Below, piece after piece: positions 32,179-43,010 of a stretch of DNA of 64,000 nt. The notes beneath the pieces were generated by a model. It ran no database searches and was not told where the DNA came from. It saw only the letters and a program-made list of their open reading frames with translations. Each line of letters begins with the position of its first letter. The first letter of the stretch is position 1. Position numbers and translations under genes: made by a program. This DNA is from Galdieria partita (taxonomy: Eukaryota > Rhodophyta > Bangiophyceae > Galdieriales > Galdieriaceae). The stretch spans positions 114,695-178,694 of the forward strand of contig BQMJ01000058.1 in assembly GCA_025991245.1 (NCBI GenBank). Reading direction: 5' to 3'.

Positions 32179-33369
32179 TTATGCTGTGCTACAAATTTGC
32201 AAGAAAACCATTCCATCAGTAGTATTTAAAAAAGAAAAGCGTACAGAGTCAAGTTGAAAAGGACCAACAGTAGAACAAGATTCAGAGCTGTTCGAAGTAG
32301 CTGTCACTTGAATACCTTGACGAAAGAAACTAGTAGAAAGTGAACCAAAGTCTCCTCCATCGGAAGAAGAACCTTGACTTTGAACACTGCCTTGTGCCTG
32401 ATCTAAAATACTTTGTGCCTGGCTCAAAGCGCTGGAAGAACCTGAACCGGTACTTGAACCTTGCACTTGCGAAGTGGCATCGCCACCCAATTGACCAGAG
32501 ACTGCTTTGGCACCAGCACTGGATGAACCACCATCACTTGAAGAAGCTGTCGCACTTGATTCCACACTGGCTTGGAAGAAAGGCTTTGCACAGTTTAAAC
32601 TCGTGCATATACAATTATCCGATATATTCCAGTAACATTTACAAACATCGTTCTCTATGCGAGCACAAGGTAGACACTTTTGTTTATACTGCCAAACACA
32701 ACTCAGGTTCGTAGAAGCTTTTGCACCTCCTTGTGCTGCTGCTGAACCACCAGAACCAGTGTTTGTCCTTGCATCTGTACTAGTCGTTACTCCGCCAGCT
32801 CCTGAAGTGCTACTTGAGGAGTCTTTTGCTGCAGCGTTGCCACTAGTCGCTGTAGTGCTATCTGCGCTCGTATTGGGAGTATTACCTTGAGCAGCGGAAA
32901 CACCTGTTCCATTTCCAAATGAGGAAGAAGAAGTAGTCGTTTGCGAACCTTGAAAGTTTATACCACTGATGTTCTTATCAAAACTAGTTGAACCACTTGA
33001 ACTTATCGCAGCGCCATTTTGACCGGAGGACGCACTAGAACCAGCAGCTGTTGAACTCTTACCGTTACTACCTCCTGTAATACCTTTGGCATCTGCAGAG
33101 CCAACAGAAGAAGATATGGATGAACTAGAAGTGCCTTGCGAAGTAGTAGAGCTGGAGTCTTCAGAGGCAGCAGATCCATTTCCAGTAGATTCTGCTTGAG
33201 AATTGGATGCTGAAGATTGCTTTCCACCCGTTGAAGAAGAGGATCCTGAAGCTTCTCCATTTCCAGAAGAAAAAGAAGAAGAAAATGTCGTTGTATCAGC
33301 TTTTGCAAAATTCATTGCTATGGCTATCACAAATATAACAGTCAAATATAAGCAAATATATCTTTTCAT
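32179..33369 (-). CDS. Secreted Ser/Gly/Ala-rich protein with a central Cys module
   Basis: Uninterrupted 396-aa frame. A classical signal peptide (MKRYICLYLTVIFVIAIAMNFAKA) is followed by ~200 residues of Ser/Gly/Thr/Ala low complexity. Then comes a compact Cys-rich module (residues ~224-263; CVWQYKQKCLPCARIENDVCKC...CICTSLNC, nine Cys), another ~90 Ser/Gly/Gln residues, and a hydrophobic-mixed C-terminal domain with two Cys. The arrangement suggests an O-glycosylated cell-wall or surface protein with disulfide-bonded domains. Base composition is noticeably richer in G+C than its surroundings, as expected from Gly/Ala/Ser codons. No recognised family and no introns. It lies isolated at the inner edge of the subtelomeric zone. 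Confidence 0.8.
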   Translation of the reverse strand: MKRYICLYLTVIFVIAIAMNFAKADTTTFSSSFSSGNGEASGSSSSTGGKQSSASNSQAESTGNGSAASEDSSSTTSQGTSSSSISSSVGSADAKGITGGSNGKSSTAAGSSASSGQNGAAISSSGSTSFDKNISGINFQGSQTTTSSSSFGNGTGVSAAQGNTPNTSADSTTATSGNAAAKDSSSSTSGAGGVTTSTDARTNTGSGGSAAAQGGAKASTNLSCVWQYKQKCLPCARIENDVCKCYWNISDNCICTSLNCAKPFFQASVESSATASSSDGGSSSAGAKAVSGQLGGDATSQVQGSSTGSGSSSALSQAQSILDQAQGSVQSQGSSSDGGDFGSLSTSFFRQGIQVTATSNSSESCSTVGPFQLDSVRFSFLNTTDGMVFLQICSTA

Positions 33370-35400
33370 AGTCTATGGAATTGTTGAAACACCCACAAAA
33401 AAGAAATGTATAATAGACAGGAGGTTAAATTGTATGAAGCTATTTAAAGCATCAAAACTGACGTTTCATTGAACGGAACAATTCTCGACCATTATGCAAA
33501 TTGTTTCTAATTTTGGAAATTTCCTTCCATTTCCATCCATTTGGCAAGCAACGTGGCAGCTTTGTTGACAATTCCTAAATTGGTAAGAGCCAAACGGAGA
33601 AAATGTAGCGTAATCACAAGCGACAGACTGTAAAGGGGTTATCCTTGTGACTTTGTAAATGCGCTGTTGCAAACTCAAAACTACTCTGAAAGTTTTGGTA
33701 GGACTAATATTGTATACGGAACAAGACTAAGTAAATACAACAACAAAATTCTATAAACAGTCAAAAGTATGCGTTTTCATTATTCTATTGAACTAAGAAA
33801 CATATAAAGACTCAATCATTCCCAGTAGAGAGCTTCATTGTTGGATAAATTCTTAATGTATTAACTTGTTTCCACTCAAGCAAAAGTAAAAAGCTTGGAA
33901 AGTTTTTATACAGTCTCTTCTAAAAGAAAAACAAAGAATAAGTTTCTTCTTCTTTATAAGAAAAACGAACTTGGGAAATCAAGCGACATTAGAAATAGTA
34001 ATTGGTGTTTTTTGGAGTAGTAGCTACGAATAAAACGACATTCGTACTGTTCTCTCCAAATTTGTATCAATCAGAAGTTTTTCTAGAAAAGACTGGTATG
34101 TAGTGTGCTGAAAAGACAATAGCAAGTTGCTCTCTATCACGCAACGAGTAAAAGCATTCTGTAATACAAAACTAGTTATTTTGCTGCTCTTATATCTCTA
34201 GAAGATACAACTGAAGCTATCAAACAACTTTTCTAAAGAGACAGATTTAAGACTACAACTATTCGCTCGTATTCCTAACCACTTGAAATGATACACTTTG
34301 ATTATCGCAACTTGAACTACTCAAAAGTCTTTCAGCATTGAGCTATTTCCACAGCAACAAAACGCTCTTCAAGGATTTACCCAATAACTTATCCTGCTTT
34401 ACAGTTTTTTAAAAATACTTTCTTAGCTTTGAAACATTTCTATGAGAAGAAATACAGAATAGTGGTGGTCTTTCCATTCCACGCATTTATTTCACTTGAA
34501 CTATCGTACAAATTCTTATAAACTATTTTGAAGACGCTGCTTTGGAAATGCAACTTGTCATGTCTTTTGCAGCAGTTCAAACGACTTTTAAGTTGGATCT
34601 TGCGAATTGCAGCTCCTGAATTGGCAGTATTCCAACTTTCCAAACAATCACTTCAATCCCTTTGCAATTGGATATCTTAGTAACATGTATCTATATTCTT
34701 TCATAGTTGTGGTTATTACAATGACCCTAGGTTACCACCGATCGATAGGCACAGAGCCATGATACTGTAGGCTTGAACTGCTGCTTGACAATGTTAATAA
34801 AGCCTTTTAAACTTCAACTCTGATTCGGTGAATTCTATAAAGTTTGGTCTATATCTAACTTGATACAAGTATTGCTACATTTCTCAAAAGGCTTAAGCTT
34901 GTTTGCTGTTGACAGACGGGAGTAGTCTGTTCATCTCTTTCTCCAAATTTGTATTTACAGTTGCTATCGTATTTGTATCTTTTTTATCACAGAGATAGAC
35001 TTAAGTCAAAAAAGAGTCGAACTTGTGGTTATCTTTGGAAGAAAGGAATCTTGAGGGTTCAATAGAACTTGATGACGAATCGTTCCTTGACACTGAACTA
35101 TCCACCTTTTCTTGTCACATGTTTTGCCTCAACAAATACCACAACAGTACGAATTCAAGTAACTTTCGAGATAAAACAAAAAACTGTAAATTTAGAAGAA
35201 ATATCAGAATATGATCGCAACACTTTGAGACAAACACAAAGGACGTTTGAGAGCTCACGAGTTTCCAATGGAGAGTTTATAGACTTCTTATGATTGTCTC
35301 ATTGATAGCCTTTCACGTTTTGGAAAATTACTGTGACAATACAAGAACTATGTAGAGAAAAAGGTATTACAGACGTTGTCGGTTTTGCCAGCAAGTGACT
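33370..35400. other. Two kb without a resolved gene
   Basis: A short Cys-rich open stretch on the minus strand (33678-33466, e.g. CQQSCHVACQMDG) contains several donor/acceptor-like sites and might be a relic of a secreted protein. Otherwise no supported frame. Confidence 0.4.
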
Positions 35401-35439
35401 GAGGGACTATTCCTTGGTATATAGAGGTGTATCTATCAA

Positions 35440-36875
35440 GATTATTTCACAATGTTTCTCAACTTTTGAGACCGAAATATTGAGAACAACAGACATCTTT
35501 TCCGAAAAAATACTATTGAGAAAATTGACTTTAATAAGATGGAATCCGCTTGTGAAAGCAATGACAAACCCAACCAATGGAGTTCAAGTCATCAAGTGGT
35601 GGAGACTTGGGAAAGAGCGTTGAACTCTACTTGATTGCTATTTTTGGATTGTTTAATACTTGGAGGAACAAACATCTTATTTTTAAAAAATATCCAGGTA
35701 AAGTTTCTGTGGCTAAGCTACGTCTTTCTATGATCAAATACGCAACAAAGATAGATGGAAAAACTTGGGCAGGAAATGTCCTTATGAGGAGGAGTTTGTT
35801 GAAGGTATCCATATTCAAGGAATGACTTTGATGGAATCGGTGGACTTGGGAATAACCAAGAAAAAGCATGACGTTGACAGAAAACTGTCAAAGTCTGCAA
35901 ATTGTTGTGAACTTTCCATGTGCCTATTATGGATGAACATAGCAAAGTTCTTAGAAGCGTAAACAAGGCAATAGACATCTACATTTATTGCGACTCCTGT
36001 CCATGAATAGTGTTATTTTCTAGGCTATTCAGAGTACTGAATCTTCCAATGTTGTTCTTAGCTTAATATTATTCTTTCATACTCTTCTTTTCATTATGTT
36101 CTTCACAGGCTCATTGTGCAATGCATATCATGACAAGGGTCTTGTTGTTATTCTTAAAGACGAAACTTGAAGGTTTTACAATTCTTCAGCAAGAAATGTT
36201 ATATCGGAGTCTTGGCTAAAGTATACTGAAAGTTGGGAATATGATAGATCAATATCACAAAGGCACAGGAGCATTGAAGGGAAGTTTATATGAAAAGTTA
36301 TTGTTTGTTGTTTGTTCTTTATCAAAGCCTACTCTAGAAGGATGGTGTCCAGAATATCAACTGAAATATTCATTTTCTCTCAATTCAGGTGATCTTCGAT
36401 ATTTCGAAGGTACTTTGATTGACCCTATGATTGATTGGATGACAAACAAGTTGTGGTTATATATGCCATCAAACTTTGCTCGATGGAATTTTATCTGTTA
36501 CAAAAACTTGCCTCGTGAAGAATGGTCCATATGGTTTTTTCCAATGATCGATATCTTCGTTTTCAAATTATAATTAGGGTAGCTCGCGTATTGAACACCA
36601 TTTTGAAGGAAGCGAGTGTCGAATTTCACAACTTTTGAATGCTATTCGAGGCTCAACTCTTAAAGTTATCAAATTGAAAGAATGGCCTTGAAGATGAGAA
36701 ATTCTCAAAGGAAGAAAGTTGCTTCAGAACTCCCAAGAGTAGTAGTGAAAGTTCCGAACGGTATAGATTGTTCGGACAGAGTTCGTTTTATATATGTTTC
36801 GCCTTACAAATCTCAGAAGAAAGTGGATGCCAATCTGTCGTTTATCTATTTTATTGAATGGTCACCTGATTGACT
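35440..36875 (+). pseudogene. Decayed copy of the subtelomeric P-loop NTPase/nuclease gene
   Basis: Fragments in different plus frames align in order with the intact protein encoded at 43011-45205. IFSEKILLRKLTLIRWNP corresponds to IFLREEFIKRWNR. SSGGDLGKSVELYLIAIF (from ~35590) corresponds to the Walker A region SAASGLGKSVDLYMAAIF. MDEHSKVLRS (~35930) corresponds to the Walker B DEHN motif. AYHDKGLVVILKDET, in-frame TGA (36168-36170), RFYNSSARNVIS corresponds to AYRDRGLLIVVNRSYLRFYNSIARDIL. YHKGTGALKGSLYEKLLF (36241 onward) corresponds to the nuclease-domain start, and SDRVRFIYVSPYKSQKK to the C-terminus. Frameshifts, a stop and a ~130-aa internal deletion show it is dead. Confidence 0.75.
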
Positions 36876-37788
36876 GAATTGTAACTGTGATTTTCCAAAT
36901 GAGCCATAGTTAAAATATTTTCATATTTGTTATTCTTTAGATTTATTTTTTAATCGAATAGCTTAGTTTAACAATCCAACAAATGTATGAAATAGTTTCA
37001 AACATGAGTATTGCAAAGTTCTGTAACGTTGCTTATATTGGATCATTTTCAGTGCACAATTGGAAATTCATAGGATACTCATTACATCAAATAAAGCATT
37101 CGTTGTTCAAGTTTTAATGAACATTTTTGCAAATGACAAGGATTCATCTTGTTTGTCAGCTGATTGCTTATGTATCCACCCTTGTCAACCTTGGCAACAG
37201 GAATGAATGTCCAACTCTTACAAAGGCCAAACACTGAACACCTCTGATGACAAAGAAGTGACTCCAATTTATTTCTTTTCGTGTAAGATACTGGTTCAAG
37301 TACTTCATTTTTTGCAGTCTCAAATTTCTACGATAATACATGTCGAGGAGTCATGGGTTTTCTGTGAAAATGAACTATTTGAAGTAATGTTATAATTTCA
37401 TTGTCGTCTGCAAAGGAGAGTATACTGTCTACTGTACATTTGCTCACTGTTTGCAGTGTTTCTATAGATTCTTTTTTTTTGGTTGGAAAGAACGATAATT
37501 TTACCAGTGTTTGAATATTATGAATTTAAGACGATGACATTTCAAGATGACTTAACATTGGCATTACAAAAAGTAATGAACGACGAACTGTAGAGTTCGA
37601 TTCACTAAAAAGTAGAGTATCAAAGTTATTGACTGTTGTTCACAAGTTCATCAACTCTTAATGCTGCTAGTATATAGAAGAGATGGTCTTCGTGTACTCG
37701 AATGATTCTCAGTCATTTTTCATCGATCTTGCTTTGATTATTTCCAACAACACTATGCAACAGAGTCGCATATCGACCAGCATACTAG
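36876..37788. other. Spacer, no feature seen
   Basis: AT-rich, no supported frame or repeat on either strand. Confidence 0.5.
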
Positions 37789-39140
37789 TCAGGAATCAAT
37801 GCACTTTCGATTAAGAACTTTTTCAAAGTCTACAAACGATTGTGTTGGTGCATACATACTTTGTCCAATATTCACAACTGCCATGGGTGTTTGCTCTCTT
37901 CCAGCGTTAAAAGAAACTTGTACTGAGCTCGGAGCAGAAATAGATGATTCTCCTCTCGTATCTTCCATTTGTATCACATTCACATCCAATGTTGAACGAC
38001 TATTTCTTCTTTCCATTATTCCACTATTCCTTTCAGGTTCTTCAAATGGAATACGTCTTGGTAGATCTACAAACGAATTGCTCCACAAATCAGAAAGTGG
38101 TTTCAATTGTTCCAACCATCCAGGATTGTCTCAAAACACTCTTTCAAGATCTCTACTAGCCTTGCAACCTAAAAAGGTTCGCAAAGATGTTGTTGAACAA
38201 ACTACAACTTGACAATGAGGAGGTATCCATAACCATTCTTCTCGTATATTCTGTGGTTCTATCTCAGAGTTGATAGAACTGTAAACAATATTATTAGTGT
38301 TGTCTTCATAATAAACTCCACTATTCAATATCCCATTCTGATTATTACCAAATTGTCTGGAAACTTCTTCAGTATACTTGTTGCTTACAATCAACTGAAT
38401 GGCTGTTAAATTATTCTGTCCCAATTCAAGCTGTGACGCCACTGGATCTAAAAATTTAGCAACTTCTGCCTTAATCATTGAGCATCCAACACCAGAACTT
38501 GAAAACACTTCAATGCAATACCTATCAATTATACTCTGTCTTTAGTGGTTTCAGTCTCCATAGGCGTTTGCTCTGAAGAAGATTCATCTTGAATAACAAG
38601 GACAGAATTGTCTTTCATATCTGCTACTCGAATAAGAACATCAGGTCTGTCGAATGAAACCAAATATTCCATCTTTTGATAAATACATTTCAAAAAATAG
38701 TTTCCAAGTTATAAGTTTCTTCGCTACAAGTATTGATTCCAATCACTGTCGAACCAAATGCTGAAACATACTTGAGAATAGGATCCTCCTTGAAGCTGCT
38801 AACGGTTTACTATATTCTATGGATACTCTTCTGTAAGACTATGTCGAAATATACTCAATTCTCCTAGTTTGGAACAGAAACACCTTCAAACATAAAGAGT
38901 AAATATAGTCGCACATTTGAAACTACCACTTGTCGACGAAAGCGAAATTCAAATAAAACGAATAGGAGTGAATTTTCGATAGTAACTTTTGATGTCCTTC
39001 AAAGCAGTCTTTCGACAGACCAACTTGAACAATGTTTCTCCAGCTTGGCTAAGAATTGTTTGTACGTCTTTGTTTTGTTCATTGCTCGAACAGTTCAGAT
39101 AACAAAAACCAAAATTTTTCGCAATATCCAAAACATTATT
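37789..39140 (-). pseudogene. Decayed reading frame of uncertain family (possibly NTPase/nuclease C-terminus)
   Basis: Minus-strand coding traces: LDIAKNFGFCYLNCSSNEQ (39131 to 38949), then EYLVSFDRPDVLIRVADMKDN (from ~38676), then a frame shift into 38508-38134 (CSMIKAEVAKFLDP...), an in-frame TGA (38131-38133), and continuation in the same frame to 37789 (DNPGWLEQLKPLSDLW...). RPDVLI followed by SVLVIQ is reminiscent of the PD...Q part of the nuclease fold and of SPDIMFKL in the neighbouring pseudogene, so this may be the C-terminal remnant of another family member. The identity is weak; the decay is clear. Confidence 0.45.
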
Positions 39141-39248
39141 CAGAATGACTCAAAAGTATTGAACGGAGTATCTCTCATTGGAATATAAAATTCTAAAATA
39201 ATGACAAAAAGCATAGAAGAAACAGAAATCCTTGATTCTGTTATCAAA

Positions 39249-39267
39249 CGAGAGAGAGAGAGAGAGA
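39249..39267. repeat. GA microsatellite
   Basis: About nine GA units in a row at 39249-39267, in otherwise featureless sequence between two decayed genes. Confidence 0.7.
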
Positions 39268-39777
39268 GTTACTGTCAGAGAACGACTTGGAATCATTTTC
39301 TCCATTTTCCTTTCTTATCTCAACCTCTGAAAGATAACAAAAACTATTCCAACTTTCACATCTATCAATCAATAGTATACCAACGAATACAATTGCATAC
39401 ACTTGTTTGAAGAACCAATAGTGTCCTTTACAACGAATAGGAAAAGTACTTTTAAAACTGACTAGTTACTGTACTCCATATTTGGTATCGAATACTTTAC
39501 AGTTTCTTCAGAAAAAGGATGCCAAACGAAGAAAATTAAACATCCTTCGGGAAAGACATGACATCTTCTTGTCTACTAGTTGTCGAGTCCGACCTCCCTG
39601 CAGAAATAAAAAGTGCAAAAGACACAGCTAAAAAGTTCAATAAAACTCCTAAAAAGGAACGATAAACATTAAACATTCTAATGACTGTGTCAGGCTTTAT
39701 CCAATCTAAAACTTTCTCAGTTTTAATGTTCCAAATTTCGTCAATAAACAAATACAAATAAAGTTTCTTTAGGACTT

Positions 39778-41724
39778 TTAATCTATTTGAAGCCATTCTT
39801 CTGGACAAAGTAAAAACTTGAGGAAATCAGGGCCAACTGGAAATCTACCAAGTGCTTCATTGCCCTTCCATTCTAAAAGTATAGTCTGAAAGCGAATCCC
39901 GTGAGGAACTTGGAAAGAATTGAACACTATATATAAAGTCTCGTTTAGTAGAGCATCTAGACAAATTTTCCTATTTTTCTCCTATTCCAATCTCAGACAG
40001 GCCAACCCATTTTCAAAAGTTGCAAACGTTTGGAGGTGTTGGCCAATCGTGCTTTCCACTTCCAAACGTTGGAGTCATCGGGAGATTGTAATTTGAACAT
40101 AATATCAGGACTATAAGAATTCGCTTCCTTTGGAATATAGACTTTGTCAAAACAAAGTGCTCGGTGAATAATCCTGTTCCATTCATTACATCCAAATGTT
40201 TTCCGTTTCTTGTTTGATTCACTCCTTGCTTCACCACGACTAACCGACATCATGTAATCAAGAGGTGAAGGTCCATGGATAGGAAGTTTCATATCTTTCC
40301 ATATGGCAGATAATCTACCCAACAACTCCCTAAACTCATTTCGTATTGTTGACGATAGCATCAAAACAAGTCGTATAGCAACAATTCCTTCAAATACACG
40401 ACATTTGGATGAAAAGAAACAATCCACTGGCTCCATATTAAGTGATCCCAAAAGTATCTTCTCTAATAAAGAGAAAGATGATGCGTTGTTGAGATTTCTA
40501 ATAAATACTTTCGGAAACAGAACTTGGAAAGTATTATCGTCAATAGGATATCGATAGAATCCCATTTCAGTAACAGCATCAAATCAATAAGACTCCGAGT
40601 TGAGTTCATCGTCCGCTTTAAAAGTTATACGATACAGTGCCATCATTAGTAGCATATCAAGTACACTTCTTCTACCCTCATCCAAACTTGATATACGTGT
40701 TACAAACGGCTCAGAGCAAACTGTTCTAAAACCATCCTCCTTCATACACGATAGACATTCATCTTTCGACCTAAAAGATTGTCCTCTCGTTTTTACATAA
40801 TTTAAAAGCATATTCACTGCACGAGTAAGCAAACCAGGAACTCCACCTGTATACTCCAATAGTGCCTCTGCCAATTCATTTACTGAAAAAGAAGGACTAC
40901 ATAGAATATCACAAACTCGAGATTGAGTCTGTACTTTGAGGTGACTTTTTTCAAGGAATTCAACGATACTGGACGAGTTTAACGGTGATAACGAAATAAA
41001 ATGCAATAAAACCTTTGATACTGAAGCTGTATAATTCTTAATACTTAAACCCTTGCTTTTCCCAACAACAATAAAGAATACATTGTCTTGTTTACAGAGT
41101 CTCCGAACAATACGAAAGAAGTCACTGTAAGGACGAACTCTACCATCCGGGGTCCTTTTGAAAAGAAAAACGTCGTCAATCTCATCTAGAACACCAACTT
41201 CATCAAAAGCAACAAGAAGAAACTGATCAGTACGCATGTTTAATATGTCTCGTAAAAGTGTGACTAGGTTCAAGGCTTCCATTTCCACAGTCTCGTAGGC
41301 TTGTGTCTTTCTCATCAATGAAATATCAACTTGCAAGCAGGCAGTCTTGATTATCAAGTAGTAGACAGCCCACTTCAGACTATTTTCTTTGGGTTCAGTG
41401 GGTTCTAGGCGTCTCAAATCCACATAAAGTAGAACTGCTTCATGTAATTTGTCCAGAAAGGATCTCGTGCGGTCTTTTTCATAATCACTTATGTTTTCAG
41501 GTCCTATTAGTGCTCTTTCACCCATGCTCTTAATAACTTTTCACGAATCGTGTCTTTCCACCTCCAAAGAGATGTGGGGCGAAAGGAATGACTGGTTTAA
41601 AAGAACGATCGACTTCCCGGCGAACCTGCAACACGTACAACTGTCGAGTTGTTAAGACCAAGTCTTGCTCTCTATCGACTACAACAGTGTCATAAATATC
41701 TTCTCGTTGGAAAACACTCGACAT
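39778..41724 (-). pseudogene. Second, divergent P-loop NTPase/nuclease gene with frameshift and in-frame stop
   Basis: Minus-strand gene starting MSSVFQREDIYD at 41724. A Walker A-like FGGGKT lies at residues ~53-58. One extra A in a run of four (41538-41541) shifts the frame; the other frame then continues ERALIGPENISDYEK through the Walker B-like FLLVAFDEVGVLDE and a NTPase sensor region. An in-frame TGA at 40584-40586 interrupts it, then ...TEMGFYRYPIDDNTF follows in the same frame. A normal 50-nt intron (40006 to 39957) leads to the last exon (39956-39778), containing IRFQTILLEWKGNE and ending EEWLQID. SPDIMFKL plus QTILLEWKG could be a PD-(D/E)XK core. Apart from two lesions it is full length, so decay is recent or the lesions are sequence errors. 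Confidence 0.65.
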
Positions 41725-43010
41725 AGTGGACGAGGTGTTGAAATTCAGAAAAATGCCAACGCGAATATTTCCAAGTAGTTTCTCTTTTTCACAACTATTT
41801 CTATAGAACGAACTTCTTTCTTATTTACATTCTCAAACAATGTAAAATGTCATTCACTACTCGATTTCTGTTGTTTCGTTCGATGTGGTGTCGTCATACA
41901 TTTGTAGCAAATGTAAACAGTTTGATTGTTCTCGTAAACATTAGGAAACTTTTCTTTAGGGTGTCAAGGCAACAAGATAGTGCGACAAGTGGAACATAGC
42001 TAAATTTCAGCTTTAGCTTGTTTCACGTCTTGTTCAATTTGGAAGTTTATTTTGAAAATATCTCATTCAGTTGTTGCTTTTCCTCTATTCTTGCACTATA
42101 TGACTGTTTTACTAGGGCAGACAAGATTGGAAGTAACGCTTGACAACTCAATTAGGTTTCTCTACTATTCAAAAGCGCTTAGTCTTTCCAGAATTGTCGG
42201 TGGTTGACTTTGTTACTTGGATCGTAACCTTTTTGAAATTTTCTAGACTTTTTCAGTTGTGTATAGAGAGTAATGGAAATCAGAGTATATGTTGTTGACT
42301 ACTGTTGGATTGCTGTATTTGTCAATTCACGGAACGTTGTCTGCATATTGGTACTTGTTATGTGAGTCCTAATGATATCATGTCATTGATAGTTTTCCTA
42401 TACAGAATTGACAAGATAGATAGAGTCAATAATGGATGCTCCATTTCTTTACAATTCAATTGTACTCTATGGATTATGAAACACTTGATCTGTACATAAG
42501 CTGAATTAAAAGCTGCTTAGTTGTCTTTTATCAGCATACTTGCCTTCAAAATGACAACTTATGTGTCGTTGCTAATAGGTGCTTGGTTCTCTTTTGTGAT
42601 TGACGATCTCTCCTCAACAATTTCATTAGCAAAGATTTGTTTATCTGACAGACTTTAAGAGCTTCCTGAATACTTTCTGAATGATCGTTTGGCTGAAAAG
42701 CATGTCTCCAAGTTTAAAACAAGGTGATTCTATACAACTGAAGATACTAAATCAAAACGCTCGCCAAAGCTGTTTACTTGAAATTGAGGTTGAGTTGATT
42801 TCCATCCAAAGTGCTAAAAATGACTTTAGGATGTATACATCTTCTATTATAGCAAACCAATCATCCATATCAGACTTTCTGCTTCCACAATGATTCTTCA
42901 TTGGCTTGCCAGTCAAGCAAATAAAATATTCAAAAAAGTATTATTTATCATAGTCTTTGTAAATCATAAACCTCAAAACAACTTTGCTTCCATCAAAGGA
43001 TCGTAAAGCA
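41725..43010. other. Intergenic, contains part of a duplicated flank
   Basis: Sequence at about 42060-42220 resembles 46020-46180 (see the repeat entry there), upstream of the two NTPase genes. No supported frame otherwise; the plus frame 42681-42893 is not convincing. Confidence 0.5.

Noticed and set aside
39536-39808. Minus-strand 90-aa frame
   Set aside because: Overlaps the last exon of the second NTPase gene in another frame; no independent support.
40584-40586. Selenocysteine reading of the in-frame TGA
   Set aside because: The same gene also carries a frameshift, and no SECIS-like element was seen; decay or sequence error is simpler.
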